From positions 1 to 57,742 of the forward strand of contig NZ_JAKZKT010000029.1 in assembly GCF_022808645.1 (NCBI RefSeq): a DNA stretch of 57,742 nt, written 5' to 3'. Origin of the DNA: Bacillus litorisediminis (GTDB taxonomy: Bacteria; Bacillota; Bacilli; Bacillales; JC228). The notes beneath the pieces were generated by a model. It saw only the letters and a list, made by a program, of their open reading frames with translations. It was not told where the DNA came from and searched no databases. Of this stretch, positions 10,105 to 19,392 are shown piece by piece (the first letter of the stretch is position 1; the number at the start of each line of letters is the position of its first letter). A program made the translations under genes and the position numbers.

Positions 10105-10602
10105 TCAAAAATTCTTTAGATCGTTCTTATATAATGAACCCTTCATCCGAATAACTTTTCCATTTACTTCGGTCCCTGCCTCTACCATACCGTTTTTTTG
10201 GTAAAAATGTAGAGCTCTAACGTTTGTAGGAGAAACTCTTAAATGAAATTCCTCTACGTTATTGTTATTAAAAAACTCATTGGCATAAGCATATAACTCT
10301 TTTCCGAGACCCAGTCCCCTTTTTTCGGGGATTAAGTAAAAAAGATGGACGTATCCAATATCCTTTCCCTGAAAGGATCTAATAGAGAGTTCTAGCTGTC
10401 CTATTGTTTTTCCTCTTTCCTCAACCATCACAAATCCGTCCGGGAAATTTTTAACCTGCTCTTGCAGCCATATGAGATAGTCGTGTTCGTCAAAATCTGA
10501 TGAATTCCCGAAACTCTCTTTAAAGGAATCCTTGCGAAACTCTATGACTCTAGTACGTTCTTTTGTCAAATCAATCGTTTCGAACCAAAGCAAGGTACGC
10601 AC
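10105..10602 (-). CDS. GNAT acetyltransferase
   Basis: A 165-residue protein starting at GTG with AGAGAGG just upstream. The core beta strand VHLFYLIPEKRGLGLGKELYAYA is the acetyl-CoA pyrophosphate-binding motif, and FHLRVSPTNVRALHFYQKNGM is the family's C-terminal motif B. Unlike the other two GNATs here it is of the general class rather than RimJ/RimL. Substrate unknown. It is the most upstream gene of the possible minus-strand cluster ending at 7866. Confidence 0.88.
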   Translation of the reverse strand: MRTLLWFETIDLTKERTRVIEFRKDSFKESFGNSSDFDEHDYLIWLQEQVKNFPDGFVMVEERGKTIGQLELSIRSFQGKDIGYVHLFYLIPEKRGLGLGKELYAYANEFFNNNNVEEFHLRVSPTNVRALHFYQKNGMVEAGTEVNGKVIRMKGSLYKNDLKNF

Positions 10603-10752
10603 CTCTCTTACGAAATGGTACTAAAGGTACTATAAGTTTACCAATTTTATCCTATAATGAATAGACTGAATATTTTCCAAGTTATCAAAACTTGATTTAT
10701 ATTTATGAAGGAAAAATTCGTACAAATCGTACAGCACCAGGAAGAATTATAA

Positions 10753-10869
10753 AATTCCGGTATTCCTTTTGTCAGTACTCCTTATGATTTAAAGGCGGAT
10801 AACTTAATATTTACACCAGAGCCTTATTTAATTGATCCTGGCAATGCGATGTGGGTTCCGCGGGTGTTT
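10753..10869 (+). pseudogene. Remnant of a phosphotransferase/kinase gene
   Basis: The frame open from 10753 reads YDLKADNLIFTPEPYLIDPG and then NAMWVPRVF. This resembles the catalytic core of aminoglycoside/homoserine-kinase-like phosphotransferases: a Brenner-type D-L-K-x-x-N motif, then Leu-Ile-Asp-Pro-Gly, then the usual P-R-x-F. The HG that normally precedes the D is missing, a stop lies just upstream, and the TTTATGTGCC array begins within the PRVF codons. It is a fragment of about 39 codons cut at both ends. Confidence 0.5.
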
Positions 10870-11118
10870 ATGTGCCGTTCCGTACTGTTTATGTGCCATT
10901 CCTCATCGTTTATGTGCCGTTCACACGGTTTATGTGCCGTTCTGCACCGTCTATGTGCCGTTCCTCATCACTTATGTGCCGTTCACACGGTTTATGTGCC
11001 GTTCACACCGTTTATGTGCCGTTCCGCACCGTTTATGTGCCGTTCCTCATCGTTTATGTGCCGTTCCACACCATTTATGTGCCGTTCTGCACCGTTTATG
11101 TGCCGTTCACGCCATTTA
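10867..11118. repeat. Keyword array TTTATGTGCCGTTC, 20-21 bp period, 13 units
   Basis: Units start at 10867, 10888, 10909, 10929, 10950, 10971, 10991, 11011, 11032, 11053, 11074, 11095 and 11115, so steps are 20 or 21 (mean 20.7). Each has a well-conserved 14-base word and a 6-7 base variable tail (often CACACGG, CGCACCG or CTCATCG). The array is between the 3' end of the exporter operon, past its terminator, and the start of the GNAT gene. All three plus-strand frames stay open across it, a by-product of the period. Confidence 0.95.
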
Positions 11119-11156
11119 CTAAATTCAGTTTTCATACATTTGATTCCTTTATTAAA

Positions 11157-11190
11157 TAAAGGCATGCAGGACCACCCCTTGCATGCCTTC
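11157..11190 (-). terminator. Terminator of the exporter/two-component operon
   Basis: GGCATGCA (11161-11168) pairs with TGCATGCC (11180-11187); on the minus strand the hairpin is followed by a T/A-rich tract. It lies just past the permease stop codon. Confidence 0.85.
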
Positions 11191-11196
11191 CACTAT

Positions 11197-13809
11197 TTAA
11201 ATATTTTCCTGTTTTAAAGCATCGATAATATTTTCTTTTTTGACTTTTGCACTTGAGTATAGCATCGCTGCGCTGACGATGACAAAAACAGCCGATACTG
11301 CATAAACAAGACTATCCAATGGAATTGTAAATGAATAGCTAAAGGTTCCCATTAGAGATCGATGGATCATATACATGACAGCTATACTAATAGGAATGCC
11401 ATAGAGCACTGCTTTCACTCCATAAAAAATACTTTCATAGTTTATCATTTTGTTAAAGCCCTTCGGTGTCATACCGACCGACTTTAGCATGGCAAATTCG
11501 CGTTTTCTTAAAGAGATACTCGTTGAAATTGTGTTAAAGATATTGGCAACCGAGATTGCAGTGATTAAAATAATAAATCCATAAGTAAAGACGGACAAAA
11601 TTAGTATCATTTGTTCTTCCTGTTGTCTTTGCTGATATACATTGTATACACTCAAATGCCCGCTGCTCATAGTGTTTTCCATTTCTTCAATATCTTGCTG
11701 GGTTCCCATTGGGTCAATACTTTTTAGAAACACTTGGGTATAGGTTTCAGCCGCATGCTCACTGCCTGTGATCTCATTTAATGCTTCCTTTGAAACAATC
11801 ATATGAATACTACCAATTCCCGATTGACCGACTCCCATTGGTACCTCATCTGTTAAAGCAGCAATTTCAACTGTAGCTAAAGGTTTTTCTTCCCCTGTTT
11901 CCCGGTCTGTATAATGTAAATCCAGGTTATGGCCAACTTCTGTTTCTACGAGCTTTGTTTCAACGAATTTTCTCGCTTCATAATCTTCATAAATAGTGGT
12001 ATCAACGACAATGGCTGACAGCTTCTGTCTATCTCTGAGCTGCTCGTAATCTGCCCCTATTTTTTCTGCATATTCTTGTAAACTTTGATTATCAAGAGCT
12101 TGAATATTAACAGCTAAAGGATATTTCCCATTTTCCAGTGCGCTGTTGTCTCTATCCACTATATTTTTTAATTGTTCCGCAAGCAAATCCTTATCAATCC
12201 ATGAAGCGGCAGGGAAGGTAGTAATAGTACTGGATTCCGTTACGTCCTCTAAAGATGTAATGGATTTTAACAGTGTTTCCACTTCCTCCTGTTTCCCATT
12301 ACCAACGGAAACCTCAATATCAAAATTGATTCCATCCTGCGTCAGCCCAGCCGATTTTTTTAAATTGTCGGTAAAGAAAGATACAGCAAGAAATAAAACG
12401 ATACTAATAACAAGCGAAAAGACTGTCGCTTGATATCTCCGCTTGTTTCTTTTTAAGTTTTTTAAGCCAATTTCTGCTTCAATGCCAAAGAGCTTGCGAA
12501 TCAATCTCGAAGTTTTCACTGTCTTTCCGGTTAGTTTAACATCCGCTGTCTGGCGAATGGCATCAATCGCTGAAATTTTTGAAGCCCTTTTTGCAGGGAT
12601 ATAGGCCGAGATAAAGATGGTGAAGATTGAAATCAAACAGGCCAAAATGATTGACAACGGCGACATGGTTACAGTTAATTGCTCAGTGACCCCTAGCACA
12701 CCTTGGATCATGGAATTAATAAAGGAAAAGGTAATCCCTATCCCAACTAAACCGCTGAGAATCCCAATCGGGATACTAATAAGACCAATTACCATTCCTT
12801 CAAATAGAACGGAATTCCGCTTCTGTCTTTTTGTTGCTCCTACGCTAGCCAACATGCCCAGATGACGCGAACGCTCCGAGACTGAAATCGCAAAAGCATT
12901 ATAGATTAATGAGACAGATCCAACGATAATCACGAGCATGATGACTGCGGATAATGAAAATAAAGTCATACGAAAACCATCGTCTTTAATCACACCGTAA
13001 TAGCGCAATAATTCATCATTGAATTGAACACTGTCAATTTGATGTCGGTTTGCAAATTCTTCCGCGTGGGAAAATAAGCGGCTGTTCACGGATTTTAAGA
13101 CAACCGATGCCTGCACTATATCACTTTTTCCTATTAGATCCTCATCTACATACGAAAGTACTGTATAACCTGGTGCCCAGGTCGGCTCCCAAATTGGACG
13201 CTTAATTGTCCCTACAATTGTATAGCTTTTCGAAGTGACATTTTCTAATTTCTCTATAACTGCACCATCTTCGTCTTTTTGCAGCGGAGTATTTTGCCCG
13301 AAGAAAGCTGCCTCACTTTTATCCGAAACTCGTTCTCCCACAAGGAGGGTTACCCTATCACCTATTTCATAGTCCACTTTACCATTGCCCGAGATTTCCT
13401 CTGAAATGACGATTTCACTGTCTGATTGCGGGAGTCTGCCCTCACTTAATTCAATAGGAAATTGTTTAAAGCCAGCACTATTAAATTCTTTAATAAATAG
13501 ATAAGGCTTGTTCCGGTTTTGTCCGCCGACAAGCTGTGCATATCCTACATCTCTTGAAATAATGGTCGTTTTGTTGACCTCATCACTTTGAATTGCTTCG
13601 AGCTGTGCCTTGTTCACATCCTCGTATAACACATGCCATTCTCCGCTGTTTGCAATGGTCTGTCTTTTGAATAAATCCATAAAAGAAGTCCCGAGGGTGG
13701 TCACCGCGGTTACCATCGCAACAGAAATAATAACCCCTATAATCGTAATAATCGTTCTTTTTTTGTTTTTTATTAAATTTCGTGTGGTTACCTTGTTGAC
13801 AATGTTCAT
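11197..13809 (-). CDS. MacB/FtsX-type ABC exporter permease
   Basis: An 870-residue membrane protein with a duplicated layout. One helix (about 17-40) is followed by a large extracellular domain (about 41-275) and a three-helix FtsX block (about 280-420). A second helix (about 455-480), extracellular domain (about 480-745) and three-helix block (about 750-860) follow. Both blocks keep the FtsX hallmark, SRHLGMLASVGAT and KREFAMLKSVGMT. It overlaps the ATPase gene by four bases (ATGA). The adjoining two-component system suggests export of, or resistance to, an envelope-active compound. It lacks the ten-helix BceB layout, so a MacB or LolCE-like mechanism is likelier. Substrate unknown. Confidence 0.88.
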   Translation of the reverse strand: MNIVNKVTTRNLIKNKKRTIITIIGVIISVAMVTAVTTLGTSFMDLFKRQTIANSGEWHVLYEDVNKAQLEAIQSDEVNKTTIISRDVGYAQLVGGQNRNKPYLFIKEFNSAGFKQFPIELSEGRLPQSDSEIVISEEISGNGKVDYEIGDRVTLLVGERVSDKSEAAFFGQNTPLQKDEDGAVIEKLENVTSKSYTIVGTIKRPIWEPTWAPGYTVLSYVDEDLIGKSDIVQASVVLKSVNSRLFSHAEEFANRHQIDSVQFNDELLRYYGVIKDDGFRMTLFSLSAVIMLVIIVGSVSLIYNAFAISVSERSRHLGMLASVGATKRQKRNSVLFEGMVIGLISIPIGILSGLVGIGITFSFINSMIQGVLGVTEQLTVTMSPLSIILACLISIFTIFISAYIPAKRASKISAIDAIRQTADVKLTGKTVKTSRLIRKLFGIEAEIGLKNLKRNKRRYQATVFSLVISIVLFLAVSFFTDNLKKSAGLTQDGINFDIEVSVGNGKQEEVETLLKSITSLEDVTESSTITTFPAASWIDKDLLAEQLKNIVDRDNSALENGKYPLAVNIQALDNQSLQEYAEKIGADYEQLRDRQKLSAIVVDTTIYEDYEARKFVETKLVETEVGHNLDLHYTDRETGEEKPLATVEIAALTDEVPMGVGQSGIGSIHMIVSKEALNEITGSEHAAETYTQVFLKSIDPMGTQQDIEEMENTMSSGHLSVYNVYQQRQQEEQMILILSVFTYGFIILITAISVANIFNTISTSISLRKREFAMLKSVGMTPKGFNKMINYESIFYGVKAVLYGIPISIAVMYMIHRSLMGTFSYSFTIPLDSLVYAVSAVFVIVSAAMLYSSAKVKKENIIDALKQENI

Positions 13810-14489
13810 GGACGAATCACCTCATCCTTGACAATCCGGCCATCCTCAATAGCAATCACTCGATCAGCCTGAAGGGCAATCCGTTCATCATGAGTAATGA
13901 TGATTAACGTTTGATTGTAGGTTTTATTAAACATTTTTAATAAATCAATAATCTCGCTGCTGTTTTTACTATCGAGGTTTCCAGTCGGCTCATCTGCTAA
14001 CATAATTGAAGGATTACTGATTAAAGCTCGACCGATGGAGACTCTTTGCTGCTGTCCGCCGGATAATTGATTAGGTAAATGGTGTAAGCGATTTTCGATA
14101 TTCAGCAGTTTGACAATATCGTTAAACTGCTTCCGATCCACCTTGTGCTGATCCAGCAACAGTGGAAGCGTAATATTTTCTTCAACTGTTAGAACCGGAA
14201 TGAGATTATAAAACTGATAGATTAAGCCAATTTGTCTTCTTCTGAAAATGGCCAGCTGTGTTTCGTTGAGCTGATACATATCCGTATTATCGACGAACAC
14301 CTTTCCTGCAGTCGGCCAATCCACACCCCCTAATAGATGAAGAAGCGTGGATTTCCCCGATCCAGAAGGACCAATGATCGCAACGAATTCGCCTTTGTTA
14401 ACTGAAAATGAGACATCATCTAAGGCTTTGACTGCAGTTTCACCCTTCCCATAAATTTTAGACAGATTTTCTATTTTTAAAATTTCCAT
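13806..14489 (-). CDS. ABC exporter ATPase, MacB/LolD type
   Basis: About 227 residues; the start MEILKIENL is chosen because GGAGG lies five bases upstream. Walker A GPSGSGKST is near residue 40, signature LSGGQQQRV near 140, Walker B IMLADEPTGNLD near 160 and the switch His in IIITHD near 195. The DEPTGNLDS motif is the hallmark of LolD/MacB/FtsE ATPases. Its stop overlaps the start of the permease gene, implying translational coupling into one complex. Confidence 0.93.
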   Translation of the reverse strand: MEILKIENLSKIYGKGETAVKALDDVSFSVNKGEFVAIIGPSGSGKSTLLHLLGGVDWPTAGKVFVDNTDMYQLNETQLAIFRRRQIGLIYQFYNLIPVLTVEENITLPLLLDQHKVDRKQFNDIVKLLNIENRLHHLPNQLSGGQQQRVSIGRALISNPSIMLADEPTGNLDSKNSSEIIDLLKMFNKTYNQTLIIITHDERIALQADRVIAIEDGRIVKDEVIRP

Positions 14490-14580
14490 AGTACCCTCCA
14501 TAATTGTGATGATGAGTTCAGTATATCTGCCTAAAATGACTAGAAAGTGACTGGGAAAATAACAATTTAGTCACTTTGTT

Positions 14581-15582
14581 TTAAATCGTCTGTTTATAAA
14601 ACTTAATCCGAAACTCGGTTCCTATATTTTGTTCACTTTTTACATCAATGTCACCCATCTGGCTTGTAACAATACTATGAGCCATCGCAAGGCCAATGCC
14701 CACACTATCATCACTAGCATTTTTCCCTTTATAAAAACGCTTGAAAATGTAAGGAAGATCTTCCTTACCAATTCCTTTTCCGTTATCCGCAATGATGATT
14801 TCAGTAAAAAGCGCATTTTCCTCAAAACGGATGGAAATCGTTCCGCCCTTTTGCGTATGCTCCACACAGTTTTTTAAAATATTAAGAAGCGCCTCTCTTG
14901 ACCAATTGAAATCTCCGATAAAACGAGTAGAATCTTCACCCTCGATCAATAAGGTTTGGTCCTTAATATCCATCGGAATCAGCAGCGGTTCCACAGAATT
15001 AGAAACTAACTCACGAACATTCACGGTCTCTTTTTTAAACTGTACCGTGCCCGCATCAATTTTTGAAAGCTTTAATAAAGAAGACACAAGCCACTCAATC
15101 CGCTCTAATTGAATTTCAATATTTCGCGTAAATTCAATTCTTTTGTCAGTCGTTAACTGTGGATTACTAAGTAAATCTGCCATTACCATCATGGAAGTAA
15201 GCGGCGTTTTAAGCTGATGGGAAATATCAGAAATAGCATCCATTAACCGGATTTTGTCCTTTTTCAATTGCTCACCTTGTTCTGAAAGCATGATGGTCAC
15301 CTTGTAAATTTCATTCTTTAAAATACTTAACTCACCCTCTTCGTTATCACGGACATCCAAAGAATAATCACCCGCTGCAATTTTCCGTAAATAACCGGAA
15401 AGCTTTTCTATCTCTTTATACCGCCACCTGGTAAAGAAAACACTGGTACTAATCAATGCGAAAGAGATGATAAAAACAAAAGGACCGGCAAAGAAGGAAA
15501 GCAAATTTGCCAGTATCGTTCCTGTTACGCCAACTGTACACATGATTAATAGGTAAGTTCGAATTTCTCTATTTCGAAGCAT
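14581..15582 (-). CDS. Sensor histidine kinase with short extracellular loop
   Basis: The start MLRNREIRTY at 15582 is likely, with GGATGG upstream; it overlaps the regulator gene by 14 bases. Two N-terminal helices (about 10-55) have almost no loop between them, as in intramembrane-sensing kinases that read the state of a partner transporter. A HAMP-like segment precedes the H-box SDISHQLKTPLTS (near residue 125); the N-box LLNILKNCVEH and G-boxes IADNGKGIG and GIGLAMAHS follow. With the adjacent regulator it probably controls the ABC exporter encoded downstream. Confidence 0.9.
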   Translation of the reverse strand: MLRNREIRTYLLIMCTVGVTGTILANLLSFFAGPFVFIISFALISTSVFFTRWRYKEIEKLSGYLRKIAAGDYSLDVRDNEEGELSILKNEIYKVTIMLSEQGEQLKKDKIRLMDAISDISHQLKTPLTSMMVMADLLSNPQLTTDKRIEFTRNIEIQLERIEWLVSSLLKLSKIDAGTVQFKKETVNVRELVSNSVEPLLIPMDIKDQTLLIEGEDSTRFIGDFNWSREALLNILKNCVEHTQKGGTISIRFEENALFTEIIIADNGKGIGKEDLPYIFKRFYKGKNASDDSVGIGLAMAHSIVTSQMGDIDVKSEQNIGTEFRIKFYKQTI

Positions 15583-16267
15583 CGGTATCATCCATCCTAT
15601 AGCCAAGCCCTCTCACGGTTTTGATAATGGAGGGGCTTTGCGGGTCGTCCTCTATTTTTTCCCGCAGCCTTTTTATGTACACTGTTAACGTATTATCATT
15701 CACAAAATCTCCCGCTACATCCCAAATCTGCTCGAGCAATTGATTCCTTGAAAGAACTTGTCCCTTATGATGAATAAAAATAAGCAATAATCGATACTCT
15801 AATGCTGTCAAAAATGTGTCCTTTCCATTTTTATATACTTTCCCTTCATGCATATTGATTTGTAGTGATCCAATCTTAAGTACAGACTGAGGTGTATTCT
15901 GTTTTTGATATCTTCTAAGGACTGATTTAATTCTTGAGAGCAGCTCACGGATCCGAAACGGCTTCGTAATATAATCATCCGCTCCCATATCAAGCCCCAT
16001 CACGACATTGACCTCATCATCAATCGCGGTTAAAAATATGACAGGAATATCTCCCTTTTGTTTTACCATTCTGCATAAATCGTACCCGCTTCCATCTGGC
16101 AATGATAAATCAAATAGGCATAAATCAAAGGAAGATTGTTCATTTTCCAATAATTGTTTTGCTGATGAAAAATTATAACAAACCGTTGTTGCAAACTTTT
16201 CTTGCTGCAAAAAATATTCAAGCCCCGAGGCAATGGTTTTATCATCTTCTACTATTAAGAGTTTCAT
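15569..16267 (-). CDS. OmpR/PhoB family response regulator
   Basis: Starts MKLLIVEDD at 16267, with GAGGA eight bases upstream. The receiver domain (1-115) has acidic residues ED near 7-8, phospho-acceptor Asp in CLFDLSLPDGSG, Thr in IPVIFLTA and Lys in ITKPF. The C-terminal winged helix (about 130-230) ends VKTVRGLGYRMD, as in OmpR-type DNA-binding domains. It is the first gene of a four-gene unit: regulator, kinase, ATPase, permease. Only a small gap of 79 bases (14490-14580) separates kinase and ATPase. Confidence 0.95.
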   Translation of the reverse strand: MKLLIVEDDKTIASGLEYFLQQEKFATTVCYNFSSAKQLLENEQSSFDLCLFDLSLPDGSGYDLCRMVKQKGDIPVIFLTAIDDEVNVVMGLDMGADDYITKPFRIRELLSRIKSVLRRYQKQNTPQSVLKIGSLQINMHEGKVYKNGKDTFLTALEYRLLLIFIHHKGQVLSRNQLLEQIWDVAGDFVNDNTLTVYIKRLREKIEDDPQSPSIIKTVRGLGYRMDDTDASK

Positions 16268-16367
16268 AATGGTCATCCTCAACTTCTATTATTGGATCAA
16301 GTTTTTTCCGAATTGAATTATTCCAGTATTATTTGGTAATGATAATCTAACTTTACAGTTCTGGAAA

Positions 16368-16524
16368 ACGTATATTTTCCAGGTCCTTCCCCATTATCCA
16401 GGATGTGTCCTGTTACCGGCAAATATTTTTAGATATAGTGCCAATTCACTTGAAATTCGATTGGCTCACACTCAAGCCTACCCCATTCATCAAATTGGCT
16501 ATAATAATCTATTATGTTTTTCAT
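16368..16524 (-). pseudogene. Broken class I SAM-dependent methyltransferase (N-terminal remnant)
   Basis: An AAAGGGG site and ATG at 16524 open a frame reading MKNIIDYYSQFDEWGRLE and then FQVNWHYI, after which TAA replaces what looks like a Lys codon. The same frame continues KYLPVTGHILDNGEGPGKYT, which is SAM motif I (ILDNGxGPGKY), before homology ends. The in-frame stop plus loss of everything past motif I mark it as dead. The intact gene would be a methyltransferase of about 260 residues. Confidence 0.7.
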
Positions 16525-16578
16525 ACCCCTTTCCCTGATTTAAAGAGTCAAACTTCCTTTTGCTTCATAATTTTATAA

Positions 16579-17181
16579 TCAGTTACCTCTCATCCATTCT
16601 GCTATCTTCCTGCTATTCTCACTTGTTGATTGCTCTAAGTGCTCAATGATCCGCTCTTGAATTTCCTTTGACTTGTTTTGACTCAGTTTTGCTTTCGCTT
16701 CTATTTTCTCAATGTTTATTTTCAAGCCAACCACACCTTTACTTAATCCCTCTGCAAATTTTGAGTCCAGGACATTTAACCGATATGGACTGTTTTTGTC
16801 TTCGTATTTATCCACCAGAACATGCAAATGCTCCATTAACTCATCCTGATTTTTGATTAGTTCGGCTTTCCCATATACATGGGCTGCAACATAATTCCAG
16901 GTCGGTACTGCCAAATCTGTATCATACCAAACAGGAGTCACATACGTATGAGGACCAAGAAATACAGCAAGCACCTCTTGGTTTTCAATATCCTTCCACT
17001 GACTATTTGCCCGGGCAAAATGGCCAACTAAAACGTTTTCGTCTCTATCTAATAGTAAAGGAAGATGGGTCGCATATGGACTTCCCGAAACTGTAGAAAA
17101 CAAGGTGGCAAAGCTATTTTCTTCAATAAAATTAAGAATCAGTTGTTCATCTTTCATTTGGAAATGCTTAGGTATATACAT
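16579..17181 (-). CDS. paiB: PaiB-like FMN-binding protein
   Basis: Starts MYIPKHFQM (GGAGAGAGG upstream), about 200 residues, close to B. subtilis PaiB (207). The N-terminal segment IEENSFATLFS followed by THLPLLLDRDENVLVGHFARANSQW is the split-barrel flavin-binding part of the PaiB family. VWYDTDLAVPTWNYVAAHVYG is the second conserved block. In B. subtilis PaiB is described as a negative regulator of sporulation and degradative-enzyme genes; direct DNA binding is not apparent from this sequence. No paiA acetyltransferase lies next to it. Confidence 0.88.
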   Translation of the reverse strand: MYIPKHFQMKDEQLILNFIEENSFATLFSTVSGSPYATHLPLLLDRDENVLVGHFARANSQWKDIENQEVLAVFLGPHTYVTPVWYDTDLAVPTWNYVAAHVYGKAELIKNQDELMEHLHVLVDKYEDKNSPYRLNVLDSKFAEGLSKGVVGLKINIEKIEAKAKLSQNKSKEIQERIIEHLEQSTSENSRKIAEWMRGN

Positions 17182-17231
17182 GAAACCTCTCTCCATTCCC
17201 CTGCCATTTTTTTGTACCTCTGTACTTTATT

Positions 17232-18479
17232 TTACTGTTTTTGCAGCCTAATATATTTTCTTTTTCCGACCTGAATTATCATTCCATCTGCTACTTTAAC
17301 CTGCCGGTGAATATCCTCTACCTTCATTTCATTTATGCGAACACCGCCATTTTGAATCATCTTGCGCGCTTCACTTTTGGATGATTGCAACCCTAAGTTC
17401 ACCAGCAAGTCAAGGATCGGAACTTCTGTTTCTCCATTCCAAATAACAATTGGAATATCTTCAGGAAGTGAACCTCTTTGGAAAATTGCCCTGAAGTTCG
17501 CTTCTGCCTTCTCAGATGCCTCTTCGCCATGGTAGATCCGGACAATCGTTTTGGCTAATAGCATTTTGGCATCCCTGGGATGAAGCGTTCCTTCTTGAAG
17601 TTGTATTTTGATTTGATTTTTTTGTTCTAATGGGAGATCTGTGACCAAATCAAAATACTTTGAAAGCAATTCATCTGGAATTGACATCGTTTTTCCGTAC
17701 ATTTCATTTGGAGCCTCGTCTACGCCGATGTAATTGTTTTTGGATTTGGACATTTTATCGACGCCATCAAGACCCTCCAGTAATGGAAGAAGAACAACGA
17801 CTTGCTTCTCTTTACGAAAGTGTTCCTGAAGATGCCGCCCCATCAGAACATTAAAATGCTGGTCTGTCCCGCCCAGTTCCACATCACTTTGGAGTACCAC
17901 TGAATCATAGCCTTGCATTAACGGGTAGAAAAACTCGTGCAGAGAAATAGGTTTTCCAGTTGCTAGCCTTTCAGAAAAGTCATTCCGTTCCAGCAGACGG
18001 GCAACCGTTATGCTGGCTGATAACTGAATCACATCTGCTAATTGAAGCTCTGAGAGCCACTTAGAATTGTAATGGAGCTCTACTTTTTCCATGTCCAGCA
18101 CTTTACTAAACTGTTCAAAATATGTTTTTGCATTATGTTTTACTTCTTCATCCGTTAGTTGTTTTCTTGCAGCAGATTTACCTGTTGGATCTCCGATTTT
18201 CCCGGTAAAATCCCCAATAATTAACTGGATTATATGTCCATTCTCCTGAAATTGCTTCAGTTTATTTAGGACTACTGTATGGCCAAGATGAACATCTGGT
18301 GCAGTTGGGTCTAATCCGAGTTTTATTCTTAAAGGACGTTTTTCTACTAGTGACTGGGCAATTTTGCACTTCAGCTCCACCGCTGGTATAATCTCATGAA
18401 CTCCGTTTTTGTATATCTCAAACTGCCGTTCAACTTCTTTTTTTTGCTGATGAGACAACTGTTCAAAAAAATGACTCAA
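17232..18479 (-). CDS. tyrZ: Tyrosyl-tRNA synthetase, TyrZ type
   Basis: A 415-residue class I aminoacyl-tRNA synthetase that charges tRNA-Tyr. HLGH near residue 64 is the HIGH motif and KMSKS near residue 235 the KMSKS loop. The C-terminal 65 residues ([15 protein letters not shown] to the end) form an S4-like RNA-binding domain. The opening [14 protein letters not shown] groups it with TyrZ rather than the TyrS type of B. stearothermophilus. The start is TTG, with GGAGGAGAG upstream. Expression should be controlled by the tyrosine T-box leader immediately upstream. Confidence 0.95.
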   Translation of the reverse strand: MSHFFEQLSHQQKKEVERQFEIYKNGVHEIIPAVELKCKIAQSLVEKRPLRIKLGLDPTAPDVHLGHTVVLNKLKQFQENGHIIQLIIGDFTGKIGDPTGKSAARKQLTDEEVKHNAKTYFEQFSKVLDMEKVELHYNSKWLSELQLADVIQLSASITVARLLERNDFSERLATGKPISLHEFFYPLMQGYDSVVLQSDVELGGTDQHFNVLMGRHLQEHFRKEKQVVVLLPLLEGLDGVDKMSKSKNNYIGVDEAPNEMYGKTMSIPDELLSKYFDLVTDLPLEQKNQIKIQLQEGTLHPRDAKMLLAKTIVRIYHGEEASEKAEANFRAIFQRGSLPEDIPIVIWNGETEVPILDLLVNLGLQSSKSEARKMIQNGGVRINEMKVEDIHRQVKVADGMIIQVGKRKYIRLQKQ

Positions 18480-18507
18480 TGTTTCTCTCCTCCATTTCGA
18501 TAAAATA

Positions 18508-18733
18508 AAAAAACGCCCCTAAAAAAGGGACGTGGAAAACGCGGTACCACCCTAACTTGAAGAGACACTCTTCCGCTTAGGTCTATAACGGTTCGGCCGT
18601 TCCTTGCTACTAAAGTTCACAAGGAAAGTTCAAGGAGGTAATTCGCTTTTATCTTTGGACTGATTTTCACCAACCATCAGCTCTCTAAACCAGGGAGATA
18701 AAAAACTACTGAATCCTGTCATTACTTTATTCA
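18508..18733 (-). promoter_or_regulatory. Tyrosine T-box leader of tyrZ
   Basis: On the minus strand the conserved T-box sequence AGGGTGGTACCGCG occurs at 18540-18553. It is followed by the terminator stem (GTCCC, six T, GGGGCG) and a T-run at 18508-18533. Upstream, GAGAGCTGATGGTTGGTG is a typical stem I AG-bulge region. GCGAATTACCTCC contains a TAC codon at 18638-18640 in the specifier position, which matches tyrosine. Uncharged tRNA-Tyr would stabilise the antiterminator. The 5' limit is approximate. Confidence 0.93.
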
Positions 18734-18978
18734 ATATTTCGTATTTTGTATATTCTATCCAAGTCGGAATTTAATTTCAATACTTACTTTTATTATTTTT
18801 TTGTTATTGAACGCTATACCGAGAGCAAATTCCCTCCTAGCGACTGAGCCGCCAACCAGTTAATATTTTATGTTTAAAACATGTTAGCTTTACTAAGGCG
18901 TTCTTCACTGAAGAGTTACTCCAAAGAACAGCCTCTAATTTCTGTTCTTTTTTCATAATCAGCCTTTTAATAATCGGT

Positions 18979-19392
18979 TTATTTTGTTACATTAATCTGT
19001 TCATTCTTTAATTTATCCAAGCCACTTGTAAGAGCAACAAAACCTCTTATTGTAAATAAAGTAAAATTTACGCTTGCAAAAGTATGCAGTGGCGACCATT
19101 TTTTCCATTCAAATAAACCGGTGTATCTTTCGAATAACCATTGACCTAAACTCATCGGAACACTAAATATCAAACTTTTCAGGAGAATCATACCCAATTT
19201 ATCATTACTTGATATTTTCACCCATATTACGCTTAAAAGCGGAAAGAACAGCATGTCATATATAATGTTGGTATTAAAAGTTTTTGGAAAAGGACGGCAG
19301 GGATACGAAATTTTTTTTGACCCTACAACATAAGCGTCTATCAGTGTTGACAATACCCCTTTAGAAAAGAATATGAGCAGATTTTCCCTCAT
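18979..19392 (-). CDS. CBO0543-type membrane protein
   Basis: A 137-residue protein with about four hydrophobic helices. The segment PMSLGQWLFERYTGLFEWKKW resembles the aromatic loop of CBO0543-like proteins and places it with the proteins at 3703 and 5663. The upstream GAGG is four bases from the ATG. A possible 25-codon membrane peptide ends in the start region (TGA overlapping ATG). Function unknown; 565 bases of non-coding DNA lie upstream. Confidence 0.65.
   Translation of the reverse strand: MRENLLIFFSKGVLSTLIDAYVVGSKKISYPCRPFPKTFNTNIIYDMLFFPLLSVIWVKISSNDKLGMILLKSLIFSVPMSLGQWLFERYTGLFEWKKWSPLHTFASVNFTLFTIRGFVALTSGLDKLKNEQINVTK

Noticed and set aside
10832-11217. Three overlapping plus-strand frames of 96-122 codons with MCRS or VPF repeats
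   Set aside because: They arise because the 20-21 bp repeat lacks stops in any frame; no ribosome binding site or family match, and mixed 20/21 steps would break any protein repeat.
12146-12433. 95-codon frame antisense to the exporter permease
   Set aside because: Shadow of a well-supported gene; no start signal.
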